Counted from the stretch's first letter, positions 30,843-39,590 are shown. The stretch: 55,000 nucleotides of DNA from Paenibacillus azoreducens (GCF_021654775.1 NZ_AP025343.1:7100001-7155000), one strand, 5' to 3'. Program-made: numbers and translations. Notes: generated by a model from the letters alone, not told the origin.

Positions 30843-32825
30843 ATGGCACCAGCACGCGCCAAAATCGTCATTTCGTCGTTACTAGCCCTATGTCTCCTGC
30901 TAGCAGGGGCAAAGTGGCTCATCTCCAGGGATACACCGGAATCGCAGCCTTCCTACGCTCCGGATCAGGCCAAGCCTCCCAAGGTATCCACCCCAATGGT
31001 ACAGGAAAGCGTACAGAAACCGACAGCCCAGATCCTCAGCAACCGGGTTGTGGAATACCATATTGACACCACGCTCGATCCTGAGAACCGCGTCATCAAA
31101 GGAACTCAGACTATGACATGGTCCCACCCCGGCAAAAAAACGGTAGGCGAGCTGTACTTCCATCTATATCCCAACGCCTTTTCATCAATGGACACCACTT
31201 TCATGAAAGAATCCGGAGGCAGACTCCGGGATGACAAAATGCCTACAGACGGCTTCGGTTCCATGACCATTACGGATATGAAAACTTCGGAAGGTCTTTC
31301 CCTCATGCACCGCATGCAGTATGTTCAGCCTGACGACGGAAACGTAAAGGACAAGACCCTGGTAAAAGTTCGGCTCCCCAAACCTGTCAAGGGTGGAGAG
31401 AGCATCACGCTCAGTATCCAGTTCGAAGTCAAATTGCCCAAAATCTTCGCCCGAATGGGCACTGCTGATGAGTTTGTCATGGCCGGACAGTGGTTTCCCA
31501 AAATCAGCGTTTACGAACCCGTAGGCCTGAGAGGCCGTACGACGGAAGGTTGGAATCTGCATCAATACCATGGCAACTCCGAATTTTACTCCGACTTTGG
31601 CATTTATAGCGTCCGAATTCATGTACCTGCCAACTACATTGTCGCAGGCACCGGTATTATGCAGTCCTCCCAAATCCGAAACAAGGAAAAAATCTATCAA
31701 TTTTATGCGGATGATGTGCATGATTTCGCCTGGTCGGCATCGCCGAATTTTATTTATGCCGAAGAGCCGTTCTCCTCTGCCGAAGTGCCGGGCGTGAGAA
31801 TCAAGCTTTATTTGGACCCTGTCCACAAGGACCTTAAGGAAAGATACTTTTTTGCCGCCAAATCCGCGTTGAAATACTTCAGCAAATGGTACGGAACTTA
31901 TCCTTATTCGACATTGTCCATCGTCGTTCCGCCCGATTCCGGCAATGGCGCCGGCGGTATGGAGTACCCAACGCTGGTCACGGCCTTCGGAGCCAAAGAT
32001 GAATCACCGGGTTATGATCTCGAGCGCACCGTCATTCATGAAATTGGACATCAATATTTTTACGGCATGATTGCAAGCAATGAATTTGAAGAAGCCTGGC
32101 TGGATGAAGGTTTTACCTCTTATGCCGAGGATAAGCTCATGGAGCAGGAATATGGCGTCATTCCGAATTTGCCTATACAAGCCTCCCTGATCTCATCCCC
32201 GATGTCTTTAACGCAGGAGGCATGGAAATACGGTTCGCAGGATCAATACGCCTTGAATGTTTATTATCGCGGCAAGCTGCTGCTGAAGGCGATGGAGCAG
32301 CAGGCCGGAAGCCAAACCATGAATAAAATTATGAGGACTTACGCCCAAAAGTTTCGGTTTAAGCATCCCGCCACGGCGGATTTTCAAAAAGTGGTCGAGC
32401 AGGTCACCCGCAAATCATGGCAAAACTTCTTCGACCAGTATATTTACGGCAAGCAGATGGCCGACTTCGCGGTCGATTCCATCTCAGTAAAGAAAAAAGA
32501 GGGCGAAGCCGGTCCGGTTTACGAATCCACAATCAAAATATTAAAAAAGGGCGGCGACTTCCCGGAAGTTCCGATCCGGTTTACCTTTACCGACGGCCAT
32601 ACCTTGAACAAGGTCTGGAACGGTTCGGGCGACAGCGCCGAATACAAGTTGGAATACAGCGCTCCGCTCGCCTGGGCGATGGTTGATCCTGATTACTCGA
32701 TCGTGATCGAGAACAAGCATATCAACAACTATTTGAAGGCGGACATGGATAAAAAGGTGCTGATCCGCTGGAACGCTAGCATCACCAAGCTGATTGAGAC
32801 TCTGCTTGGAAGTCTGTCCTGGTGA
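30843..32825 (+). CDS. M1 family metallopeptidase (gluzincin aminopeptidase-like), membrane-anchored
   Basis: 660 residues from an ATG following GGGAGGT; an in-frame ATG 27 bp earlier has no RBS. A signal anchor (~8-25) places the enzyme outside. The zinc site is complete: H399-E-I-G-H403 with E422 (AWLDEGF). GGMEYPTL plays the part of the GAMEN substrate motif. The N-terminal beta-saddle begins with VEYHIDTTLDPENRVIKGTQ. It forms a likely operon with the next gene, 11 bp away. Substrate unknown. Confidence 0.92.
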   Translation: MAPARAKIVISSLLALCLLLAGAKWLISRDTPESQPSYAPDQAKPPKVSTPMVQESVQKPTAQILSNRVVEYHIDTTLDPENRVIKGTQTMTWSHPGKKTVGELYFHLYPNAFSSMDTTFMKESGGRLRDDKMPTDGFGSMTITDMKTSEGLSLMHRMQYVQPDDGNVKDKTLVKVRLPKPVKGGESITLSIQFEVKLPKIFARMGTADEFVMAGQWFPKISVYEPVGLRGRTTEGWNLHQYHGNSEFYSDFGIYSVRIHVPANYIVAGTGIMQSSQIRNKEKIYQFYADDVHDFAWSASPNFIYAEEPFSSAEVPGVRIKLYLDPVHKDLKERYFFAAKSALKYFSKWYGTYPYSTLSIVVPPDSGNGAGGMEYPTLVTAFGAKDESPGYDLERTVIHEIGHQYFYGMIASNEFEEAWLDEGFTSYAEDKLMEQEYGVIPNLPIQASLISSPMSLTQEAWKYGSQDQYALNVYYRGKLLLKAMEQQAGSQTMNKIMRTYAQKFRFKHPATADFQKVVEQVTRKSWQNFFDQYIYGKQMADFAVDSISVKKKEGEAGPVYESTIKILKKGGDFPEVPIRFTFTDGHTLNKVWNGSGDSAEYKLEYSAPLAWAMVDPDYSIVIENKHINNYLKADMDKKVLIRWNASITKLIETLLGSLSW

Positions 32826-32836
32826 GGTGAGAACTG

Positions 32837-33670
32837 GTGAAAGCACATATTGCAAATGGCTGGAAAAGTCTAAAAAACCAATTTTATATCGTCATTCTTC
32901 TCTTTTTATACCAGCTGATCTGGGGATACTTCTTGTACCGCCTGGTTCATTCGGCCGTCACACCGCTGCTGATGCGATATCCCGATCCGCCGCCAAATGA
33001 AATAAGCCAACTGCTCTACTATATTGAGGGCAAAATGAGCCTCGCTACGAGCGGGAAGGTTCATATGTACCTTGGAATTCTGCTCCTCATGTTCCTCATC
33101 CGCCTGCTTCTGACGCCATTTATTCATGCCGGGATTTTCCATGGGCTGCATCGGGAACGCGAAGGCGAGATCGGTCTGTATTTCTTTCAGGGAATGAAAC
33201 GCCATGGGAAAACCGTGCTTTTATTTCATCTGTTCGAATGGGCGCTCATGGCCGTCCCGGCTTACTGGATTGTACTCAAGGTGTATCGAACTATCCTGAG
33301 CGGTATGCCGATGGAAACCATAGCTCTGCAGCTTCTTCCATATATAGCGGCCTGGCTTTTATACAACTACATCATTCACCAATTGATCCTTTTCATGCAG
33401 TTCGGCAAAACCGGCGGCACGGGCCTGCTGGCTCCCCTGTGGTTATGCTTGCGCGGCGCGCTGCCCCTCATCGCTATTTCTGTTGTCCTTGGTATGATCA
33501 GTTTGCTCCTATTCGGTCTTTTTGCAGGCATTTCATTTTTCTGGTCCGGAATCATTGCTCTCATTTTGCTCCAAGGTCATCATCTGGTCAGCTGTACCAT
33601 GAAAATTTGGGGCATTTCAGCTAAGTTTGATCTTTGGCATCATCAGGCACATAGGAGCTCAGAGGAATAA
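32837..33670 (+). CDS. Multi-pass membrane protein of unknown function
   Basis: 277 residues with five or six hydrophobic segments (about 15-40, 70-95, 115-140, 155-185, 200-225 and 228-250). The start is GTG after GAGGTGAG. No family is recognised and no charged catalytic residues stand out in the membrane. The gap of 11 bp to the M1 peptidase gene and the shared terminator indicate one operon, so it may anchor or partner the peptidase. Confidence 0.8.
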   Translation: MKAHIANGWKSLKNQFYIVILLFLYQLIWGYFLYRLVHSAVTPLLMRYPDPPPNEISQLLYYIEGKMSLATSGKVHMYLGILLLMFLIRLLLTPFIHAGIFHGLHREREGEIGLYFFQGMKRHGKTVLLFHLFEWALMAVPAYWIVLKVYRTILSGMPMETIALQLLPYIAAWLLYNYIIHQLILFMQFGKTGGTGLLAPLWLCLRGALPLIAISVVLGMISLLLFGLFAGISFFWSGIIALILLQGHHLVSCTMKIWGISAKFDLWHHQAHRSSEE

Positions 33671-33720
33671 AAACTAGAATAAAGGTTAAATTTTTGTCAT
33701 TACTTCAATCCCATGATAAA

Positions 33721-33765
33721 AGAAAAACCCCACCCTTTTTGTTAGAAAGGGGCGGGGTTTTGTCG
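33721..33765 (+). terminator. Terminator after the M1 peptidase operon
   Basis: AACCCCACCC-loop-GGGGCGGGGTT followed by TTGTCGGTTTTT, about 50 bp after the stop. Confidence 0.8.
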
Positions 33766-33785
33766 GTTTTTATCGGTTCATGGAT

Positions 33786-33814
33786 TTGCAAATACAGCAA
33801 TCCTCTGTTAAAAT
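33786..33814 (+). promoter_or_regulatory. Sigma-A promoter of the first NlpC/P60 gene
   Basis: -35 TTGCAA (33786-33791), 17-bp spacer, -10 TAAAAT (33809-33814). This gives a ~285-nt leader containing the riboswitch. TGTAAT and TGTAAC half-sites downstream resemble parts of a WalR box but are spaced by 6, not 5. Confidence 0.7.
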
Positions 33815-33959
33815 AATCCGAGTAAGACTTAGTAACAAGTTTGTAATATTTGCTGTAACTTTTCAAATTCATTTCATTCATGCTGTAACGATTTTTCAAC
33901 GAAAAGAAACCGAAAGAAGTCAATGGATAAAATAACGAGTTAACGATTTATAAGGTGCA

Positions 33960-34093
33960 ACGATTAAAGGCCGAATTCCTTGGCACCGGGAAGCGGGGGA
34001 ACCATTTATGGGTGAATTGATCTCGCAGTCGAGGGATCATAGGGGGCGACCTTCTACCGAATCCTTTAGCTAACTTCGCAGGCAACCGGAAGG
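33960..34093 (+). promoter_or_regulatory. Cyclic di-AMP riboswitch (ydaO/yuaA class), copy 1
   Basis: The conserved parts of the ydaO aptamer are all present in order: GCCGAATT, GGGGGAACCA, TGGGTGAATTGATC, GGGATCATAGGG, the hallmark GACCTTCTACCGAATCC, and TAGCTAACTTCGCAGGC closing the first stem. This class turns gene expression off when c-di-AMP is high, and it is often found before cell-wall hydrolase genes. Here it ends at the ribosome-binding site of the hydrolase; no clear terminator stem follows, so control of translation start is possible. Confidence 0.95.
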
Positions 34094-34104
34094 GGTTTAT
34101 TTTT

Positions 34105-34572
34105 TTGAAAAAGAAGTTTGCAGCAATTGCACTTGGCGTAACACTTATGTTTTCGATGGGAACCGGCAGCGCTTTTGCGAATTCATCATTAAACAGCGTT
34201 GTTCATAAGACCGTCGGCGTTTCATACAAAACTGGCGGATCAACCACTAAAGGATTTGATTGTTCCGGATTTACGCAATATGTATTGAAAAAAATGGGCG
34301 TTTCCGTTCCGCGCCAATCCAATGCCCAATTCAGAACTGGCACTCCCGTCTCCAAAAGCCAACTTCGCGCAGGAGATCTGGTATTTTTCAATACGACTGG
34401 CGGCGGCGTTTCCCATGTTGGTATCTATATTGGGAATGGAAGCTTTGCACATTCATCCTCTTCCAAAGGGGTTACGATCAGCAAGCTTAGCAACAGCTAT
34501 TTCGCCAAACGCTACATAGGCGCAAAACGAGTTATGAGCAATGCCAAATATAAGGCAGCAGCCTTCAATTAA
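34105..34572 (+). CDS. Secreted NlpC/P60 peptidoglycan endopeptidase, copy 1
   Basis: 155 residues. A signal peptide (1-25, SAFA cleavage) is followed directly by an NlpC/P60 domain with catalytic C53 (GFDCSGF), H104 (SHVGIYIG) and H116 (FAHSS). No LysM or SH3 wall-binding domain is present, so it is a minimal enzyme. It should cut the D-gamma-Glu to diaminopimelate bond. The start is TTG, with GGAAGGGG at the 3' edge of the riboswitch. Same plan as the next gene, with ~55-60% identical residues by eye. Confidence 0.95.
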   Translation: MKKKFAAIALGVTLMFSMGTGSAFANSSLNSVVHKTVGVSYKTGGSTTKGFDCSGFTQYVLKKMGVSVPRQSNAQFRTGTPVSKSQLRAGDLVFFNTTGGGVSHVGIYIGNGSFAHSSSSKGVTISKLSNSYFAKRYIGAKRVMSNAKYKAAAFN

Positions 34573-34585
34573 AATAACTTCATAA

Positions 34586-34642
34586 ATGTTTACGATCTGG
34601 CCCGCAAACGGATGATTTTTGCCGAAATCACCTTGCGGGTTT
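34586..34642 (+). terminator. Terminator after NlpC/P60 copy 1
   Basis: GCCCGCAA ... TTGCGGG with the loop GATTTTTGCCGAAATC and a T-rich tail. The same loop words recur in the terminator of the second copy. Confidence 0.75.
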
Positions 34643-34852
34643 CTTACTGTTTCGTGCTCATACTTATTAGACGAATGAGACGCGCAAAAGGTAACAGTTT
34701 TTCAAAAAAAACTTTTTGATAATTTTTTCCTGTCCATTTCCATTTACCCTGTTTATCCAACAAATAAACATCTTTTCCTATTATATGTTCTATAAATCCG
34801 CCCTTTCTTATGAAAAAAACTAATTTTTTTTGAATCTTTGTGGTAGAAACAA

Positions 34853-34881
34853 TTGCCAAAGTGGTGTTCCTTTGTTACAAT
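34853..34881 (+). promoter_or_regulatory. Sigma-A promoter of the second NlpC/P60 gene
   Basis: -35 TTGCCA (34853-34858), 17-bp spacer, -10 TACAAT (34876-34881). The downstream sequence TTAGTAACAACTTTGTAAT is shared with the first promoter region, so promoter and leader were duplicated together. Confidence 0.75.
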
Positions 34882-34965
34882 AAGTCCAGTGAGTTAGTAA
34901 CAACTTTGTAATCTTTATAAAATCGTTTGTAACCAAGGACGTTTCCTGAATTATATAGTGTAAAG

Positions 34966-35095
34966 CATATGCCGAATTCTCTCACACTAGGGAAGCGGGG
35001 GAACCATTTATGGGTGAATTGATCTTGCATCAGAGGGATCATAGGGGACCTTCTACCGAATCCTTAAGCTAACCTCGCAGGCACCGGAAGGAGTA
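34966..35095 (+). promoter_or_regulatory. Cyclic di-AMP riboswitch (ydaO/yuaA class), copy 2
   Basis: The same aptamer as copy 1: GCCGAATTC, GGGGGAACCATTTATGGG, TGAATTGATC, GGGATCATAGGGGACC, TTCTACCGAATCC and TAAGCTAACCTCGCAGGC. Differences from copy 1 are mostly in loops and the first stem. It ends 8 bp before the TTG start of the second hydrolase. Confidence 0.95.
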
Positions 35096-35102
35096 TATTT
35101 GT

Positions 35103-35594
35103 TTGAAGAAGAAACTTGCAGCAGCTGTCATGAGTTTTGCCATTGTCTTCACTGTCGGGGCCGGAAGCGCTTTCGCGGACTCCAAAATGGACAAAGTCAT
35201 CGATGATGTTCTAGGTACAAAGTACAGAACCGGCGGCACGACTACTAGCGGTTTTGACTGCTCCGGATTCACCATGTATGTCTACAAACATCTCGGCATT
35301 AATTTGCCTCATCAATCCGGATCGCAATTCAGTATGGGCACTTCTGTTTCCCGCAGCGACCTCAGAGCGGGAGATCTGGTATTCTTCAATACCTCCGGCG
35401 CTGGCATTTCCCATGTCGGAATCTATATGGGCGACGGAAAGTTTGCACATGCCTCTACTTCACGTGGTGTAGTTGTAAGTTCGCTTAGTGAAAGCTATTA
35501 CGTTGATCGCTACGTCGGCGCTAAACGAGTCATGAGCACGGATACATATGAATCCACTGCTATTGATTCCCCGGATAACGATGACGTACAATAA
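35103..35594 (+). CDS. Secreted NlpC/P60 peptidoglycan endopeptidase, copy 2
   Basis: 163 residues. A signal peptide (1-25, SAFA-D) and an NlpC/P60 domain with C53, H104 and H116 at the same positions as copy 1. The C terminus has a short extra acidic tail (DTYESTAIDSPDNDD). The start is TTG after GGAAGGAG. It is a tandem paralogue of the previous gene, with its own riboswitch, promoter and terminator, so the two can be tuned separately although both answer to c-di-AMP. Confidence 0.95.
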   Translation: MKKKLAAAVMSFAIVFTVGAGSAFADSKMDKVIDDVLGTKYRTGGTTTSGFDCSGFTMYVYKHLGINLPHQSGSQFSMGTSVSRSDLRAGDLVFFNTSGAGISHVGIYMGDGKFAHASTSRGVVVSSLSESYYVDRYVGAKRVMSTDTYESTAIDSPDNDDVQ

Positions 35595-35614
35595 TTCCAA
35601 TTAGTTGCTACACG

Positions 35615-35672
35615 GTTGTACGAAAGGCCCGTAACGAGATTTTTGCCGAAATCTCAGTACGGGCCTTTCGTA
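35615..35672 (+). terminator. Terminator after NlpC/P60 copy 2
   Basis: GAAAGGCCCGTAACGAGATTT/AAATCTCAGTACGGGCCTTTC, a long near-perfect stem with a T-poor tail. Confidence 0.8.
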
Positions 35673-35789
35673 CATGGAGCGGGCTTCCCCTTCCATGTGT
35701 ACCGTGAATGTCCTTCATAGGAATAGTTTTTTAAGAATGTTCAAATCCTATGAATCAACGCACTTTCGCAAGGAATGAGGTCGTAAGCC

Positions 35790-36281
35790 ATGAGCGTTGC
35801 CAAAAAAATTTTTATGGTCATCCCGATGATGCGGGAACATGCCGAAGTTTGCAGCAACTGGAAATATGAGCCTCCATACGACCGAATTTACAGCTGGCTT
35901 CCCTGGGAGCAGATGGAGGCGCTCGGCATTGAATTTGGGGATCCTGATATACGGGAACGCCAATATGTATCGATTATGGACGCTGAAGGCATCCTGTGCG
36001 GGTTTGCCCAGCTTTTCCCGATGGTCAATGTTATTCGGCTTGGAGTCGGCTTACGGCCTGATTTATGCAATTTGGGAATGGGTAAGAGCTTCTTGGAGGC
36101 CATCGTCGCGGAAGCCAAAAAGCGATATCCGGAACTGCCTGTTGATCTGGAGGTGCAGGAATGGAATCAACGCGCAATCCGCGCATATTTAAAAGCGGGC
36201 TTCGAGATTACCGACACCTACGAAAAATGGACGCCTGAAGGCCTCGAACGCTTACACTGCATGGTCTATCGGGAACATTAA
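35790..36281 (+). CDS. GNAT-family N-acetyltransferase
   Basis: 163 residues. The acetyl-CoA-binding helix region GLRPDLCNLGMGKSFLEAI and the strand following (PVDLEVQEWNQRAIRAYLKAGFEI) define GNAT. It differs from the RimJ/RimL-like gene at 23311. RBS GAGGTC. No terminator is seen after it. Substrate unknown. Confidence 0.85.
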   Translation: MSVAKKIFMVIPMMREHAEVCSNWKYEPPYDRIYSWLPWEQMEALGIEFGDPDIRERQYVSIMDAEGILCGFAQLFPMVNVIRLGVGLRPDLCNLGMGKSFLEAIVAEAKKRYPELPVDLEVQEWNQRAIRAYLKAGFEITDTYEKWTPEGLERLHCMVYREH

Positions 36282-36439
36282 AAACGTCAATGATAAATGG
36301 TACAAAATTGTGTATTTTTGGTGGCTTTTTCTCTGCTTTTCGTTTGATTTTTTGTCACAAACTATTTGATGTACAAGCTTGTTCCGTTATAATGAAGAAA
36401 TGAGAGGACTGTCAGTATACATAGAAAGGACGAAAACGG

Positions 36440-36802
36440 ATGCAAAAATGGATCATGAGCGGTTTGATAACAATCGCATGCGTATTTGCCATTGTGCTTA
36501 TATTTACGCTGCCTGGCAAGGAAGAAGTAGCTGAACAAAATAAACCACCAGCCATGCCTGAAGTAACCATGGACGCAGCGGCGGCTGAAGCTACACTCAA
36601 AGCCCAAGGCTGCATTAGCTGCCATGGTGACCAGCTGCAGGGAGGCGCCGGACCTAATCTGCAAAAAATCGGATCACAGCTCTCTGCCGAAGAGATCTAC
36701 AAAATCATTACCAAAGGCCAAGGCGGAATGCCTTCGTTCAAAGACAAGCTGAAAAGCGAAGAAATTGCCAACGTAGCTCAGTGGCTTGCAGCCAAAAAAT
36801 AA
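36440..36802 (+). CDS. cccA: Membrane-anchored cytochrome c (CccA/c550-like)
   Basis: 120 residues, the same length as B. subtilis cytochrome c550. An N-terminal transmembrane anchor (~5-24) is followed by a linker and a class I cytochrome c domain with haem attachment C58-I-S-C61-H62 and axial Met97 (GGMPSF). It carries electrons on the outer face of the membrane to a terminal oxidase. RBS AAAGGA. Naming as cccA rests on domain plan and length. Confidence 0.88.
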   Translation: MQKWIMSGLITIACVFAIVLIFTLPGKEEVAEQNKPPAMPEVTMDAAAAEATLKAQGCISCHGDQLQGGAGPNLQKIGSQLSAEEIYKIITKGQGGMPSFKDKLKSEEIANVAQWLAAKK

Positions 36803-36825
36803 TCCTTTTTTTCCTAAATAAAAAA

Positions 36826-36872
36826 CACGCTTCATGGGGAACCCTTTCAGGACTGCCCAAGCGTGTTTTTTT
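36826..36872. terminator. Bidirectional terminator between cccA and the pterin dehydratase gene
   Basis: AAAAACACGCTT ... AAGCGTGTTTTTTT, with T tracts on both strands. Confidence 0.88.
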
Positions 36873-36895
36873 GCCGTTTCGAACATATTCGTTTG

Positions 36896-37201
36896 TTACC
36901 GTTTCTCTCCGGATCGCATCTTTTCAAATAACTCGTTAAACTGATGAGCTTCCTTGATATCAAGGGCGGTAATGCCCCCTTCATCCCAGGAGGTCAGCCG
37001 TAATGTTACATTCTTATAATCAATTGTGATAAAGGGATGATGATCAAAGGCTTCGGAGATCGTTGCTACTTCATCGACAAATGAAATCCCCTTCATGAAG
37101 CTTGCGAAAACATATTTTCGCACAATCCAGCGTCCTTCTTCCAGCTGCCAGCCCTCCAGCTTCGCTAAATGCGCTTCCACTTCTTCTTGTGTATAAACCA
37201 T
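36896..37201 (-). CDS. phhB: 4a-hydroxytetrahydrobiopterin dehydratase (pterin-4-alpha-carbinolamine dehydratase)
   Basis: 101 residues, the usual size. The active-site pattern EAFDHHPFITIDYKNVTLRL (HHP plus the conserved Asp/Tyr stretch) and the LEGWQL start match the PCD/DCoH family. It dehydrates the pterin carbinolamine formed by aromatic amino-acid hydroxylases, or may act in other pterin metabolism; no such hydroxylase is in this window. Single gene. Confidence 0.92.
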   Translation of the reverse strand: MVYTQEEVEAHLAKLEGWQLEEGRWIVRKYVFASFMKGISFVDEVATISEAFDHHPFITIDYKNVTLRLTSWDEGGITALDIKEAHQFNELFEKMRSGEKR

Positions 37202-37394
37202 TTTTCATATCCTCCCTGAAACCCACATCCCTACGGATCGATGACCCTCAGGATGCGTCTTTGCCTGGCTTTCCATCAACTTTTTCCATTGTATTCCGAT
37301 CACTGAGTGTTTATGAATATGGCCGTGCTCAGGCCCCATCGCTTGATTATATTTTAACACGCCAAATATTCAAAAATCTAATCCGCCCCTCGGA

Positions 37395-37688
37395 TTAGAT
37401 CAACGGAACTACCGTCAGCTCATCTTCTCCAATCAGCAGATTGATTCGATGCTGTTGCTTGTCATACATGACAACGCCGCATCCGACCTCAATTACCGGC
37501 TCCGCACCCAACCCATAAAAAAGATCCTCGGCCAGCGCTTCATGCACCTCTTGTTTCTCCCCTGGGCTGAGCTGCTGCCACTCGTTTCCTTCCATCTCGA
37601 AAAAAAGATAACTATCCGGGATTTGCCCGATCGCTTCCGTCAGATCTTTTAATATTTCGCCATATTCCCGTCCATGTTTTACACCCAT
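37395..37688 (-). CDS. Hypothetical protein, 97 aa
   Basis: A soluble acidic protein with no signal peptide and no family I recognise. The start chosen is the ATG 8 bases after GGAGG; a GTG at 37703 in the same frame is part of that RBS. It has predicted helices in the first half and strands in the second (EPVIEVGCGVVMYDKQQHRINLLIG). It stands alone between the pterin dehydratase and motA. Coding evidence is the good RBS and protein-like composition. Confidence 0.6.
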   Translation of the reverse strand: MGVKHGREYGEILKDLTEAIGQIPDSYLFFEMEGNEWQQLSPGEKQEVHEALAEDLFYGLGAEPVIEVGCGVVMYDKQQHRINLLIGEDELTVVPLI

Positions 37689-37877
37689 ATTTGTTACCTC
37701 CACCCTGGTCTCATTTTGTCTATACTGAATAGATTGACGAAAGCCTCACTTTCGCCCATGGGGTAAGCGCTATCTCAAAAGTTAGCCTTCCCGCTTCTTT
37801 AGTACAATCTATGGAATAGAGTTGTTGCTGGATAGGGCTCGCCCTCCCTTTGTTTCATTATACCGGAAAAACCCCCT

Positions 37878-37904
37878 TAAAAAAAAAGCCGATCCTGACG
37901 ATAA
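37878..37904 (+). promoter_or_regulatory. Predicted sigma-D (flagellar) promoter of motAB
   Basis: TAAA (37878-37881), 15-bp spacer, GACGATAA (37897-37904), against the consensus TAAA-N15-GCCGATAA: one mismatch. motAB is under sigma-D in B. subtilis. It lies ~100 bp before the motA start. Confidence 0.75.
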
Positions 37905-38002
37905 ATAATATATTACGTTCTTGGTGCAGCACACCATGTTGCAAGGATGCAAACTTGGTGCACGAAAGGATTCAATTCTATTTCTCATGGATGAGGTGTG
38001 CA

Positions 38003-38803
38003 ATGGAAATTTCAACACTTATCGGCCTAATTCTTGGTGTGGTCGCAGTCCTTGTCGGTATGTTTCTCAAAGGGGCGCCTTTAATCTCTCTTCTCACCCC
38101 CGCGGCTTACGTCATTATTCTCGTGGGGACCGCTGCAACATTGTTTATTGGTTTCCCCATGTCAGAGCTCAAGAAGTTTCCGAAGCTGCTGAAAATGGTA
38201 TTTGTGAAGCAGAAATTAGTGGAACGCCGTGAACTGATCTCCATGTTTATGGAATGGGCGTCCATTACCCGCCGTGAAGGCCTGCTCGCTTTGGAAACCA
38301 AAGTAGAAGAGATTGATGACGACTTTCTCCGCAACGGCATGCGGATGATTATCGACGGCAACGACCAGGATTTTGTACGTGATGTTTTAATGGAAGATAT
38401 CGCGGCTACGGAGGAACGGCACCGCGCAGGTGCATTGATCTTCTCCCAAGCCGGCATGTACGCTCCTTCGCTCGGGGTACTCGGCGCCGTTGTCGGTCTG
38501 ATCGCCGCCCTGACGAAGATGGAGAACATGGGAGAGCTAGCACATGCCATCGGTGCGGCATTTATCGCGACCCTCCTAGGTATTTTCACAGGTTATGTGC
38601 TGTGGCATCCGATCTCAAACAAATTGAAGCGCTTGTCCAAAAAGGAAATTGAGCTGAAGCTCATGATGATCGAAGGACTCTTGTCCATTCAATCCGGCGT
38701 TTCCACGATAGCGATCAGCCAGAAGCTTTCTGTTTTTCTGACCCCTTCCGAGCGTGCTCAAATGAATGAGAAGGAGGCTGTTGCAGGTGAGCAAAAAGAC
38801 TAG
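38003..38803 (+). CDS. motA: Flagellar motor stator protein MotA
   Basis: 266 residues with four transmembrane helices (~3-22, 30-50, ~150-172, ~180-203) and the large cytoplasmic loop (charged ERRELISMFMEWASITRREGL region) that touches the rotor. The start is the ATG after GAGGTG; the frame extends far upstream without an RBS. With MotB it makes the proton-driven stator. Overlaps motB by 17 bp. Confidence 0.95.
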   Translation: MEISTLIGLILGVVAVLVGMFLKGAPLISLLTPAAYVIILVGTAATLFIGFPMSELKKFPKLLKMVFVKQKLVERRELISMFMEWASITRREGLLALETKVEEIDDDFLRNGMRMIIDGNDQDFVRDVLMEDIAATEERHRAGALIFSQAGMYAPSLGVLGAVVGLIAALTKMENMGELAHAIGAAFIATLLGIFTGYVLWHPISNKLKRLSKKEIELKLMMIEGLLSIQSGVSTIAISQKLSVFLTPSERAQMNEKEAVAGEQKD

Positions 38804-39590
38804 ACGTGAACATCATGAAGAACATGCGGACGAATCATGGCTCTTGCCGTACGCTGACCTTTTGACACTGCTGCTCGCTCTGTTCATCGTAATGTACGCC
38901 ATGAGCACGATCGACAACAAAAAATTCGAAGAAATGAGCAAAGCCTTTAATACAGCTCTTAGTACCGGTAACGGCGTGCTCAGCTTCAACTCCGAAGTTA
39001 AGACGGAGAAAAGCTCCAGCAAAAACAGTGACAACACCCTGCCGACCAGCTCGGACAAGAAGAAACAACGGGAGCTGCTGGCGAAGCAAGAACAGGAAGA
39101 TATGGAAAAGCTGAAAAAACAGCTGGATCAATATATTAACAACAATGGGCTTACGAATTTGCTGAACACGAAGCTGAATCAATCCGAGCTGACGATTTCG
39201 ATCCGAGACAATGCGCTATTTGACATAGGCAGCGCAGTCGTCAAGCCTGAATCCCGTCAATTGGCTGTGGCCATCAGCAATATGCTGCAGCAATTCCCTA
39301 GCTACAATGTGATTGTTTCGGGGCATACGGATAATATGCCAATCTCGAATAGCGAATATGCCTCGAACTGGGATCTAAGCTCTGACCGTGCATTGCACTT
39401 TATGAAGATTTTGCTTACGAATCCAAATTTGAATCCGTCGAAGTTTACTTCCACTGCTTATGGAGAATATCATCCGGTTGCTTCCAACAATTCGGATGTA
39501 GGCAGGGCAAAAAACCGCCGGGTCGAAGTCTCCATCATACGGAAATATACCGATGGTGGCGAACAGCAATTGCAAGTTCAAAACAAATGA
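38787..39590 (+). CDS. motB: Flagellar motor stator protein MotB
   Basis: 267 residues. One transmembrane helix with the proton-binding Asp (PYADLLTLLLALFIVMY, D24), a charged linker, and a C-terminal OmpA-like peptidoglycan-binding domain (VSGHTDNMPI ... WDLSSDRALHFM ... GRAKNRRVEVSI). The start is GTG nine bases after AAGGAGG. Presence of MotAB indicates a motile organism; the rest of the flagellar genes lie elsewhere. Confidence 0.95.
   Translation: MSKKTRREHHEEHADESWLLPYADLLTLLLALFIVMYAMSTIDNKKFEEMSKAFNTALSTGNGVLSFNSEVKTEKSSSKNSDNTLPTSSDKKKQRELLAKQEQEDMEKLKKQLDQYINNNGLTNLLNTKLNQSELTISIRDNALFDIGSAVVKPESRQLAVAISNMLQQFPSYNVIVSGHTDNMPISNSEYASNWDLSSDRALHFMKILLTNPNLNPSKFTSTAYGEYHPVASNNSDVGRAKNRRVEVSIIRKYTDGGEQQLQVQNK

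Noticed and set aside
34644..34859. A 71-codon minus-strand frame between the two NlpC/P60 units
   Set aside because: Starts at TTG with a weak RBS, is very AT-rich with homopolymer runs, overlaps the second promoter -35, and resembles no family. Left out as most likely chance.
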